From JBBQNJ01 sp038329845 (GTDB lineage Bacteria; Planctomycetota; Phycisphaerae; Tepidisphaerales; Tepidisphaeraceae), in contig JBBQNJ010000061.1 of the NCBI GenBank assembly GCA_038329845.1, positions 1 through 31,796 on the forward strand: 31,796 bases of DNA, in the 5' to 3' direction. Each line of letters starts with the position of its first letter. Within the stretch, counting starts at the first letter, position 1. Positions 9,131 through 16,646 of the stretch are shown piece by piece. A program made the translations under genes and the position numbers. The notes under the pieces are model-generated. The model saw nothing but the letters and a program-made list of their open reading frames with translations, made no database searches and was not told where the DNA came from.

Positions 9131-10555
9131 TTAACGATGCCGTCGCCGAAGCATCAATGCAGCGGCACCCATGGCGATCAACCCGAAGCTGGCCGGCTCG
9201 GGGATGATGGCGATCGACTGCATCTGCATGGCCGCGTCGATCTTGCCCAGGTCCCAAGCGAACTTCGTCCCGCCGGAAACTGTTGGATCGAGCGTCAGCT
9301 TCAGATCATAGGCCCCGCTGTTGGCCGCCCAGGTGACCCCAGCATTGGTCAGCGCGGTCGTGAAGTTCGACAGCGTTCCGCCGGTCACGTCCACAAGCAG
9401 TTCCAGCGGCTGGGCGAGATTCACATGCGTCAAATCCACGTACCCGTAATTGGACGCCCCGAACGAAACGCTTCCCGACCCGGTGGCATCGAGCGTCCCC
9501 TTGTCGGCTCCGGCGGCGAGACTCACCTTCAGCGTATTCTTGGTCGTGCCGGTGGAATCGGTCCAAAGCGCTCCCGGTCCGGAACCCCAAGCGGTATCGG
9601 TTCCGGACGGCCTTGTCAAAATGGTGAAAGTATTCGTCCCGCTGAGAAGTACCCCGCCGTTCAGCCCGACCTCCAGGGTTGCCCCCGTGCGCAAAACGGC
9701 ACCGCTGTTTCCATTGTTGATGAGTGTGATCGGTGTGATATGATTCGCCGCATTGTCGAGCACGAAACTGTATTTGGCGTTATTTCCATCATTCGCTGCA
9801 ACATATCGCAGGCCTCCGAACGAAATGTTGCTGGCGCTGGAACCGACGACACGAATGGTCCCACCCGACGATGCAGTGGCACCACTAAAATAAAGTCCGG
9901 TTCCGGAGCCCATACTGATTGAGCCACCGCTGATTTCGTACACCCCGGTGGCACCGAGCTGCAGCGCTCCGCCACTTGAACTGACAGCCCCTCCCGACTG
10001 TTGAAACGTGCCGTTCACCGGATTGACCGAGGCGTAAGTCTGCGTCGCCGTCAGCGACCCACCGGTCATGTTGTATGTGCCACCTCCGGAGACTTGGACG
10101 TACTTTGCTGAGACGGTTCCGGCCGAGACAAATTTGGCAGATGCGCTGCCACTACCCAAAGTGATCGCTCCTCCTACCGTCAGCTTCCCACCGCTGGCGA
10201 CTTCCGCACGAACCGGACCGGTATTGTAGAGTCGAAACGTCGTGTTCCCGGTATCGCTGAAGCTGAGGTCACCAGTACCGCCGATGTAAAGGCTTCCCCC
10301 CGCCGCCGAGTTGCCGATGATGATCGTCCCCATCGACTGAGTGCTGCTCAGCAGCGCCGCCCCGCTGTTGGTGATGGTGATCCCGCTGCCGGTCGCCGGG
10401 AGCGCCCCACCCCAGTTCGCCGGCACGTCCCAACTCTGAGTCGCCCCGGGCGGGTAGGTCGAATCGGTGTTCGTCCAGTTCGTTCCCCCCGCGACATTCA
10501 TGGAGATGCCCGCGATGGCCAAGGAAATCAATCCAGCAGCGTGTGTCGTCTTCAT
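9131..10555 (-). CDS. PEP-CTERM sorting-domain surface protein, beta-strand rich
   Basis: This 474-residue protein has a signal peptide (MKTTHAAGLISLAIAGISM..., cleaved near residue 22). The long body is rich in Gly, Ser, Thr and Ala with repeated short strands such as TVGGAITLGSGS, GTVSAKYVQVSGGG and SGGALQLGATG, typical of autotransporter-like beta-solenoids. The last 24 residues form a canonical PEP-CTERM anchor: IPEPASFGLIAMGAAALMLRR with a final basic cluster. PEP-CTERM proteins are substrates of exosortase, which removes the tail and releases or attaches the protein at the cell surface; no exosortase gene lies in the window. The start at 10555 has GAGGAG five bases upstream. It is the first gene of the minus-strand operon and has a strong promoter at 10621-10648. 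A role in holding substrate or in biofilm or extracellular matrix is inference. Confidence 0.9.
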   Translation of the reverse strand: MKTTHAAGLISLAIAGISMNVAGGTNWTNTDSTYPPGATQSWDVPANWGGALPATGSGITITNSGAALLSSTQSMGTIIIGNSAAGGSLYIGGTGDLSFSDTGNTTFRLYNTGPVRAEVASGGKLTVGGAITLGSGSASAKFVSAGTVSAKYVQVSGGGTYNMTGGSLTATQTYASVNPVNGTFQQSGGAVSSSGGALQLGATGVYEISGGSISMGSGTGLYFSGATASSGGTIRVVGSSASNISFGGLRYVAANDGNNAKYSFVLDNAANHITPITLINNGNSGAVLRTGATLEVGLNGGVLLSGTNTFTILTRPSGTDTAWGSGPGALWTDSTGTTKNTLKVSLAAGADKGTLDATGSGSVSFGASNYGYVDLTHVNLAQPLELLVDVTGGTLSNFTTALTNAGVTWAANSGAYDLKLTLDPTVSGGTKFAWDLGKIDAAMQMQSIAIIPEPASFGLIAMGAAALMLRRRHR

Positions 10556-10620
10556 TTTCGCTCCTCACCGGCGCTCGGGCGCAAGGGTTAAAGAAAGGTT
10601 CGAGATGTCCACGTAACGCA

Positions 10621-10648
10621 ACTATACCAATTTCCGAAGTCGAGTCAA
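10621..10648 (-). promoter_or_regulatory. Sigma-70-type promoter of the PEP-CTERM/lyase operon
   Basis: On the minus strand TTGACT (10648-10643) and TATAGT (10626-10621) are separated by 16 bases. Transcription would start near 10614 and give a leader of about 60 bases before the ATG at 10555. The flanking DNA is markedly AT-rich against a GC-rich background. Confidence 0.75.
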
Positions 10649-10653
10649 GAGAA

Positions 10654-10663
10654 TTTCTGGAAA
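10654..10663. promoter_or_regulatory. Operator-like palindrome upstream of the minus-strand promoter
   Basis: TTTC-TG-GAAA, embedded in AATTTCTGGAAAAT, lies six bases upstream of the -35 box of the PEP-CTERM operon promoter. Its arms resemble those of the 15-base palindrome at 10853-10867 but with a spacing two bases shorter. A further half-site (ATTTCC) lies in the promoter spacer at 10630-10635. It could be a second binding site for the neighbouring LacI protein. Confidence 0.4.
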
Positions 10664-10827
10664 ATAATTTTTTTCTCGCCCGCCGACAGGCCTGACCCAG
10701 CCCCCGACGCGGCGCCTCTTTCATGGGACTCGCTGGGGAAAGCCATAAAACAGCGATTTTTTACCATTACTTCAGCAGGGTTGCCGAACTTGGCCGTTCG
10801 ACCGTGCCGTCGCCGGCGCCGATCCGC

Positions 10828-10855
10828 TTGACTGGCGAGACAGCGGTGATATATT
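10828..10855 (+). promoter_or_regulatory. Sigma-70-type promoter of the lacI-like gene
   Basis: TTGACT (10828-10833) and TATATT (10850-10855) are 16 bases apart, the same -35 box and spacing as the divergent promoter. The start point would be near 10862, giving a leader of about 18 bases before the ATG at 10880. Confidence 0.7.
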
Positions 10856-10867
10856 TCCAATGGAAAT
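10853..10867. promoter_or_regulatory. Probable LacI-family operator overlapping its own promoter
   Basis: ATTTCCA-A-TGGAAAT is a perfect inverted repeat with 7-base arms around one central base. It covers the end of the -10 box and the expected transcription start of the LacI-family gene. That is the usual position for an autorepressing operator. LacI/GalR operators often have a central CG pair, which this one lacks, so the match is by symmetry and position only. Confidence 0.6.
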
Positions 10868-10879
10868 TAACGGAGCGCC

Positions 10880-11950
10880 ATGAGGACCCGGCCCAGCAAC
10901 GTGACGATTACCGATGTGGCCCGCAAGGCGGGCGTGGGCGTGGGGACTGTTTCGCGCGTCCTTAATCACGGCAATTCCGTCAGTTCCGACACCACCCAGC
11001 TCGTCCGCCAGGCGATGGCGGGCCTGGGCTATCGCCCGCCCCCGCCGGAAAAACGCCGCGGACCCCGCATTGGAATCCCCGTGCGATCCAGAAGAACCAA
11101 CGAGAACACCGTCTTGATCGTCCTGGGTCAGCGAGGCTTGCGCTGGATCCTCGACTATGCCCCGGTCTATGCCTCGGTCCTGCATGGCGTCGAATCCGCG
11201 TTGGCCGAACGGGGACGGAATCTGCTGATTCGCCAGGCCGGCGACTGGCAGGTGCTCGAACAGGTCATTCGCCAATGCGAGCCCGATGGCCTGGTCATGC
11301 TCGGCGATCAGCCCAGCGGCGCTGTGCCGGGGGTCATCAGCCGCCTGCCCAGCGTCTGGATGATGGGTTCGCCGGTCGAGCTGCCCGGCGATTTCGTGCA
11401 GCCGGACCATTCCCAGTGCGGCATCCTCGCCGGCCGCTGGGCCTTGCGACAGGGGCATCGCCACTGCGCGGTCATCGGCTCCGGCGGCGGCTCGCCCGGG
11501 CACGTGGTGGCGTATCGCAATGACGCATTTCGCTGGACCGTCGAGCGGGATGGAGGAACGGTCGCGACGCTGTATCACCCGCAGGTCATTCTCTCTTCGC
11601 CCGAGCAGAATTCGGCCAATGAACCGATCCTCATCGAGCTGATCGACCGCCTGATCGCTCTGGACCCGCGCCCCACGGCGCTGCTGTCACAGGCCGATCT
11701 GCTGACCCCCAGCATCTATCGCCTGCTGCTCGAGCGCCAGATCCGTCCCCAGCACGATATGGCGATCATTTCGGTGAATAACGAGCGGCCTTACCTCACC
11801 TCGCTGCGCCCGCAGCCGGTGATCATCGACCTGCAGGCCGAAGCCATCGGCCGCCGTGCCGTCGATCAGCTCTTCTGGCGGATGGTACATCGCGGCGAGA
11901 CCCCGATGCGGATCATGATCGAACCGCTGCTGATCGAATCACAGGAATAA
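10880..11950 (+). CDS. LacI/GalR-family transcriptional regulator
   Basis: This 356-residue protein has an N-terminal helix-turn-helix (VTITDVARKAGVGVGTVSRV, about residues 8-27), the hinge segment GLGYRPPPP, and then a periplasmic-binding-protein-like sensor domain. The sensor part includes VLIVLGQRGLRWI, EPDGLVMLGDQ, the MAIISVNNERPYL segment and the C-terminal DLQAEAIGRRAVDQL helix typical of the family. Residues about 55-75 carry an unusually basic stretch (PEKRRGPRIGIPVRSRR) between hinge and sensor. The ATG has GGAG seven bases upstream. It is transcribed divergently from the PEP-CTERM/lyase operon and lies 25 bases before the esterase gene, so it probably controls both directions in response to a sugar released from the target polysaccharide. 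The ligand is unknown. Confidence 0.93.
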   Translation: MRTRPSNVTITDVARKAGVGVGTVSRVLNHGNSVSSDTTQLVRQAMAGLGYRPPPPEKRRGPRIGIPVRSRRTNENTVLIVLGQRGLRWILDYAPVYASVLHGVESALAERGRNLLIRQAGDWQVLEQVIRQCEPDGLVMLGDQPSGAVPGVISRLPSVWMMGSPVELPGDFVQPDHSQCGILAGRWALRQGHRHCAVIGSGGGSPGHVVAYRNDAFRWTVERDGGTVATLYHPQVILSSPEQNSANEPILIELIDRLIALDPRPTALLSQADLLTPSIYRLLLERQIRPQHDMAIISVNNERPYLTSLRPQPVIIDLQAEAIGRRAVDQLFWRMVHRGETPMRIMIEPLLIESQE

Positions 11951-11975
11951 ATCTGAGGCCAACCGGCGATCACCG

Positions 11976-13040
11976 ATGATTCATCAGGACCTTCAACTGC
12001 ACAACGTAGTCGAGCTGGAACCGGCCGAGGGAGGCGGAGTTTATCTGCGCCGATTCCCCTCGCGCATCCGCGAGGCGATCAGCCCGCTGGGACGAATGGT
12101 GTCGCAGGAGTCGGCGGGGGTTGAGATTCGCTTCGTGACCGAGGCCCGCAGCTTTCGCGTGGGGCTGGGAAGCCTGCCGTCAGTGCTGGCACCGTACGAA
12201 CTTCACAACCAGGACGTGATGATCTTCCGAGGGGCGTTTTTCCACTCGCGCCACCAGCTTGTCCCCGGCCGCGTCAATGCCATCAATGTCGTGAATATCG
12301 GCGGCGTCGAGCCGTTCGACACGATCACCGACAGCGCCGCCCGGGCGTGCGGATTCTCGCCGCAAGTGTGGCGAATCCTCCTCGGGCGATACCCGGCGAT
12401 CCTGCACGGGGTGGACACCTACGGCTACCCGCGCCGCCCGCCGCACGCCGATGAGCTGCCGTCGCGGCGATGGATCGCCTACGGCTCGTCGATCACCAAC
12501 GGCGCTTCACCCACGGTCCACCACAACAGCTACATCTACACCGCCGCCCGGATCGCGGGATTGGATGTCTGCAACCAGGGGCTTTCGGGCGCCTGCCTGT
12601 GCGAACCCGAGATCGCTGACTACCTGGCGGCCCGCGACGACTGGCAGGTGATGACGCTCGAGCTGGGCGTGAACATGCGCGGCGGGTTCACCGCCGAGCA
12701 ATTCCGCGATCGCGCCCAATCCCTTGTTCGGCGTATATCCACGGCCCATCCCGACCGGTTGATCGTGCTGATCACGATCTTCTCCAACGCCGCCTCCCCG
12801 GGTAACTCCTGCACGCCCGATGCCCAGGTCACCGCGCGCCAAGAAGATTTCGACGCGATCCTGCGCGAGCTGGCGGGGCAGAGGGGCACCGGCAATGTGC
12901 GCCTGATCGAAGGAAAGGAACTGCTCGCCGACGCCGGCGCCCTGTGCATCGATCTGATCCACCCCAGCGACTACGGCCACGCCCAAATCGGCCACACCCT
13001 CGGCCCGCGCCTCCGCGACTTGCTCGCTTCCCCCCTGTAA
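11976..13040 (+). CDS. SGNH/GDSL-family hydrolase (probable carbohydrate esterase)
   Basis: This 354-residue protein has no signal peptide. An N-terminal beta-rich region (about residues 10-160) is followed by an SGNH hydrolase domain. Block I reads AYGSSITNG with the nucleophile expected at Ser172, block II is NQGLSGA (Gly near 205), block III is ELGVNMRG (Asn233), and block V is DLIHPSDYGH with Asp326 and His329. The common GDS of block I is GSS here. This two-domain layout is found in acetyl-xylan or other carbohydrate esterases of the SGNH clan. It follows the LacI gene by 25 bases and precedes the GH43-like gene. The most likely job is removing acyl groups from imported oligosaccharides in the cytoplasm, since no export signal is visible; that is inference. 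Confidence 0.82.
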   Translation: MIHQDLQLHNVVELEPAEGGGVYLRRFPSRIREAISPLGRMVSQESAGVEIRFVTEARSFRVGLGSLPSVLAPYELHNQDVMIFRGAFFHSRHQLVPGRVNAINVVNIGGVEPFDTITDSAARACGFSPQVWRILLGRYPAILHGVDTYGYPRRPPHADELPSRRWIAYGSSITNGASPTVHHNSYIYTAARIAGLDVCNQGLSGACLCEPEIADYLAARDDWQVMTLELGVNMRGGFTAEQFRDRAQSLVRRISTAHPDRLIVLITIFSNAASPGNSCTPDAQVTARQEDFDAILRELAGQRGTGNVRLIEGKELLADAGALCIDLIHPSDYGHAQIGHTLGPRLRDLLASPL

Positions 13041-13106
13041 ACGCCGAAGCCCTCCCCCCAGCGCCCGCCGCTTCGCCCGCCCGCGATGTTTCCCTCCCCC
13101 GTGCGT

Positions 13107-13229
13107 AAAAAGGGGACGCGATTCTTTTTCGTCTACCTATCTAATTTTGTTCGGAAACCCACAATGAAGACCAATAATTTTTAATGCGAAGAAAGTACCC
13201 ATCGCAAAAAGAAGCGCGTCCCCTTTTTT
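13107..13229. repeat. Palindromic repeat element A (MITE/REP-like)
   Basis: The ends are inverted copies: AAAAAGGGGACGCG followed by ATTCTTTTT at 13107-13129, and its reverse complement at 13206-13229 with one mismatch. The 76-base interior is AT-rich and non-coding. The end sequence recurs at 26166-26185. Similar GGGGACGCG-type ends are, as I recall, associated with REP-associated tyrosine transposases, but no transposase is present here. The element separates the esterase and the GH43-like gene. Confidence 0.85.
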
Positions 13230-13351
13230 AGGCGCATCGCAAGAAGAAGCTAACTCCTTTTGCAATCGTGCATTCTTACGGCGCCGCCCCGCGTCGCGAT
13301 TGCTCGCTCGCCCTTTCGTTATCGGCGCGGATCGATAGCATTTCGTCCACC

Positions 13352-14788
13352 ATGGCTGGTGAATCGACCTACTGCAATCCCCTGGCGCTGCCGGACTATC
13401 CGCGCGGAAAGTGTTCATTTCGCAAGCAAATCGACCAGTTCGGCTGGACCCAGGGAATCGTCCACGATTTTCGCGAGACCGCCGACCCCAGCGCCATCTA
13501 CCATGAGGGCCGCTGGTATCTATACCCCTCGGCGGGAATGGCCTATGTCAGCGACGATCTAGTCACCTGGCACCACCATCGCATGACCCCGTACGACATC
13601 GGTTACGCCCCCACCGTGGCGCGGCATCGCGGACGGTTCTATCTGACGGCCTGCCATGCCGGGCTTTGGGTCGCCGACGACCCGCTGGGACCGTTCCATG
13701 AAGTCGGTGCGTTCGTGGATCGCGCCGGCGAGCCGATCACGGACTGGTCAGACCCGATGCTCTTCGCCGACGACGGTGAGTTATACGCCTACTGGGGGCT
13801 GGCGGGCGACGGGATCAAGGGGGCGCGGCTCGACGGCGACGACCCGCGCCGAATGGTCACCGACCGGAAGGTGCTGTTCGCGTTCGACCCCTCGCACGAG
13901 TGGGAACGCCGCGGCGATCACAACGAGGACATCAGCACGAGTTTCGTCGAAGGCCCGTGGATGTTCAGGCATGAACAGCGCTACTACCTCACCTACACCG
14001 CCCCGGGAACCGAGTGGCGCACCTACGGCATGGGATGCTACATCAGTGAGAATCCGCTGGGTCCGTTCACCTACCAGCCCCGAAATCCGATCCTGCTCGA
14101 TCGACACGGCCTGGTCCACGGCCCGGGACACGGCTGCATCGTGCGCGGACCGGGCCAGACGATCTGGGCCTTTTACACCTGTCTGGGGCGCACCTATCAC
14201 GCCTTCGAGCGCCGGGTGGGGGTCGATCCGGCGGGGATCGACGCCGAGGGAAACCTCTTCGTCCGCGGCGCTTCGGAAATCCCCCAACTGGCCCCGGGCA
14301 CGAAGGAGGATCCGCACAATGGCAACGGCGCCGGGTGGCTGGCGCTGACGACGAATAAACCCGTCCGCGCTTCCAGCCATGCCCCCGGCCGAACTTGTGA
14401 CTACATCAACGACGAACACAATCGCACCTGGTGGCAGCCGGCGGACGATGACCACGCCCCATGGATCGAGATCGACCTGATGGCGCGATACGAAATCCGC
14501 GCGATCCGCCTGATGTTCGCCGAGCCGGGACTGGACTACGACCACGGGGTGATCCCCGGTGCGGTGCGCTACGTGTTGGAAAGCGCCACCGCCGCCGAGC
14601 GCGAAAAGGCCGAATGGTCGATCGTCTTGGACCGATCGACCAGCGATGAGGACCGGCTGATCGATTACCGGCAGCTACCGTCAACCCTTGCCTGCCGACT
14701 GAGACTGCGTTTACTCGGCTGGCCCAAAGGCATGTCCACCGGCGTCAGCCAGCTCACTGTCTTCGGCGTCGCCCGCCCGCAAGCTTGA
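13352..14788 (+). CDS. GH43-like glycoside hydrolase with C-terminal discoidin-like domain
   Basis: This 478-residue protein has an N-terminal five-bladed propeller of the GH43/GH117 type. The probable catalytic base is Asp45 (ETADPSAIYHEGRWY), the pKa-modulating Asp is Asp134 (DWSDPMLFADDGELYAYWG) and the general acid is Glu200 (SFVEGPWMF). Repeated blade motifs such as VSDDLVTW and HEQRYYLTYT fit. Residues about 350-478 resemble an F5/8 type C (discoidin, CBM32-like) module: ASSHAPGRTCDYINDEH, TWWQPADDDHAPWIEIDL. No signal peptide is evident, so it may act in the cytoplasm on imported oligosaccharides. ATG at 13352 is the first ATG; a GTG at 13268 would add 28 residues, and neither has a good ribosome-binding site. 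Repeat element A lies directly upstream, so whether it is still co-transcribed with the esterase is uncertain. Specificity is unknown. Confidence 0.85.
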   Translation: MAGESTYCNPLALPDYPRGKCSFRKQIDQFGWTQGIVHDFRETADPSAIYHEGRWYLYPSAGMAYVSDDLVTWHHHRMTPYDIGYAPTVARHRGRFYLTACHAGLWVADDPLGPFHEVGAFVDRAGEPITDWSDPMLFADDGELYAYWGLAGDGIKGARLDGDDPRRMVTDRKVLFAFDPSHEWERRGDHNEDISTSFVEGPWMFRHEQRYYLTYTAPGTEWRTYGMGCYISENPLGPFTYQPRNPILLDRHGLVHGPGHGCIVRGPGQTIWAFYTCLGRTYHAFERRVGVDPAGIDAEGNLFVRGASEIPQLAPGTKEDPHNGNGAGWLALTTNKPVRASSHAPGRTCDYINDEHNRTWWQPADDDHAPWIEIDLMARYEIRAIRLMFAEPGLDYDHGVIPGAVRYVLESATAAEREKAEWSIVLDRSTSDEDRLIDYRQLPSTLACRLRLRLLGWPKGMSTGVSQLTVFGVARPQA

Positions 14789-15002
14789 CACGAGCGCATC
14801 GCCTTTTTTGAGCCAACCGTGGAGCAGGGGTGCGGAGTCGGGGGGTGGGCGATTCGGCGAGGATCGGCAATAGAGCATCCGAGAAGTCCGGGACGATCAG
14901 GCGGTCAGTGATTCGGCTTGTCGGCGGCGATGGGAATGGATACTTCTACGAGGGCAAGTGGGCGTAGCGCGGATGACGCGAGGAAGCGGAGAGATTTTTT
15001 TC

Positions 15003-16646
15003 ATGCACCAGAGCGATCGCAGGTTATTAAGCGGCAATGAGGCGATCGCCCTGGCGGCGATCGACGGGAACGTCACGCTGGGCACGGGCTATCCCGGAAC
15101 GCCCAGCACCGAGATTCTCGAGCGGTTCAGCGCCGCCGGGGGACGCGGGCAATGGGCGCCGAACGAGAAGGTGGCGATGGAGGTCGGCGTCGGCGTGGCG
15201 ACGGCCGGGGCAACGGCCCTGGTCACGATGAAGCATGTGGGGCTGAATGTCGCGGCCGATGTGCTGTTCACCGTCGCCTACGCCGGCGTGGATGGCGCGC
15301 TGGTCGTGGCGGTGGCCGACGATCCGGGAATGAGCTCCAGCCAGAACGAGCAGGACAGCCGGCACTACGCCCTGGCCGCGGCCGCCCCGATGATCGAACC
15401 GTCGGACTCGCAGGAGGCCTACGAGTTCACCCTCGCGGCGATCGAGATGTCACGGCGATGGAAGCTGCCCATTCTGCTTCGGCTCACCACGCGCGTCTGC
15501 CATTCCAAGAGCATCGTGGTTCGGCGCGGCCTCGACGGCCATGCGGCTTCGACCACGTTCACCCGCGACATCGCCCAGCGCGTGATGATCCCGGCTCACG
15601 CCCGACCAGCCCATCGACGGCTGCGCCGCAAACTCGACGAGATCCGCGAAGAGTCGAAAGCCAGTTCGCTGAACCGGATCATCCCGGGCAACGCCGGCCT
15701 GGGAATCATCACGTCCGGCGCCACCTTCCTGCACGTGCGCGAGGCGGCGCCCGAAGCGACTGTGCTGAAACTCGGGATGATCCATCCCCTGGCGATCGAG
15801 CCGATTCGCGCTTTCGCAGCCGGAGTCGAGCGCTGCCTCGTCATCGAAGAAGGCGATCCCTATCTCGCCGACCGCATTCTCGCCGCGGGGGTCAAGATCG
15901 AATCCAGGCCGGAAATGTACCGTTTCGGCGAACTGAATGTCGCGCGGGTGCGGCGGATCCTGTCGCGCGACGACACGCCCGAGCCGGCGCCGCCGCGCGG
16001 CAAGCCGCCGCAGCTTTGTCCGGGATGTTCCTACCGCGCGGTGTTCCAGACGCTCAATCGGCTCGACTGCATTGTCGCCGGCGACATCGGCTGCTACACG
16101 TTGGGGGCATTGCCCCCTTTCAGCGCCATGGACACCCAGTTGTGCATGGGGGCGAGCATCGGAATTGGACTGGGGCTGCGCCACGCACTGCCCGACGAGC
16201 AGGCCGCCCGCGTCGTCAGCGTGATCGGCGATTCGACGTTCGTCCACAGCGGGCTGACAGGCCTGGCCGAGATGGTCTACAACCCGCCGAAAACCGGGCA
16301 TGTGCTTCTGATCCTCGACAACGGCACCACCGCCATGACCGGCCAGCAGGAGCATCCGGCCACCGGGCGGACGATGGGACACGAGCCGACCGGCCGGTTG
16401 GATATCGAGGCGATCGCGCGGACGATGGTCGGCGTCGTGGACGTGATCGACCCGACGGCCGATCCGGTCGGCTTCGAGCAGTTGCTGCGCCGCAGGCTCG
16501 AGCAGCGTCGGCTGGCGGTGATTATCGCGCGGCGTCCGTGCCTTCTGGCCGCGGCGGACATCCGCAATTATGAGAAGGCCGCGGCGGGCAAGACCGCCGA
16601 GTCGGCGCTGGCGTGCGAGGCGCTGGGCGCGGAGATCGACGCATGA
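15003..16646 (+). CDS. iorA: Indolepyruvate:ferredoxin oxidoreductase, alpha subunit, lacking the ferredoxin domain
   Basis: This 547-residue subunit of the enzyme oxidatively decarboxylates aryl pyruvates (indolepyruvate, phenylpyruvate) to aryl-acetyl-CoA with reduction of ferredoxin. The N-terminal pyrimidine-binding domain has GNEAIALAA, GYPGTPSTEI and NEKVAMEVGVGVA. The thiamine pyrophosphate domain has LCPGCSYRAVF (about residue 340), GDIGCYTLGALPP, and GDSTFVHSG...ILDNGTTAMTG. Canonical IorA proteins of about 600-650 residues end with a two-cluster [4Fe-4S] ferredoxin domain. This protein ends soon after RRPCLLAAA and has no such cysteine set. The ATG at 15003 has GGAGAG nine bases upstream; an upstream GTG frame was rejected. 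The stop overlaps the iorB start (ATGA). Confidence 0.93.
   Translation: MHQSDRRLLSGNEAIALAAIDGNVTLGTGYPGTPSTEILERFSAAGGRGQWAPNEKVAMEVGVGVATAGATALVTMKHVGLNVAADVLFTVAYAGVDGALVVAVADDPGMSSSQNEQDSRHYALAAAAPMIEPSDSQEAYEFTLAAIEMSRRWKLPILLRLTTRVCHSKSIVVRRGLDGHAASTTFTRDIAQRVMIPAHARPAHRRLRRKLDEIREESKASSLNRIIPGNAGLGIITSGATFLHVREAAPEATVLKLGMIHPLAIEPIRAFAAGVERCLVIEEGDPYLADRILAAGVKIESRPEMYRFGELNVARVRRILSRDDTPEPAPPRGKPPQLCPGCSYRAVFQTLNRLDCIVAGDIGCYTLGALPPFSAMDTQLCMGASIGIGLGLRHALPDEQAARVVSVIGDSTFVHSGLTGLAEMVYNPPKTGHVLLILDNGTTAMTGQQEHPATGRTMGHEPTGRLDIEAIARTMVGVVDVIDPTADPVGFEQLLRRRLEQRRLAVIIARRPCLLAAADIRNYEKAAAGKTAESALACEALGAEIDA

Noticed and set aside
13268..13351. GTG extension of the GH43-like protein as a signal peptide
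   Set aside because: The added 28 residues (with CSLALSLSARIDS) lack a good hydrophobic core and cleavage site, and no ribosome-binding site precedes the GTG.
15152..16573. Second long plus-strand frame inside iorA
   Set aside because: Out-of-frame shadow, Arg/Gly-rich, while the iorA frame carries all the expected motifs.
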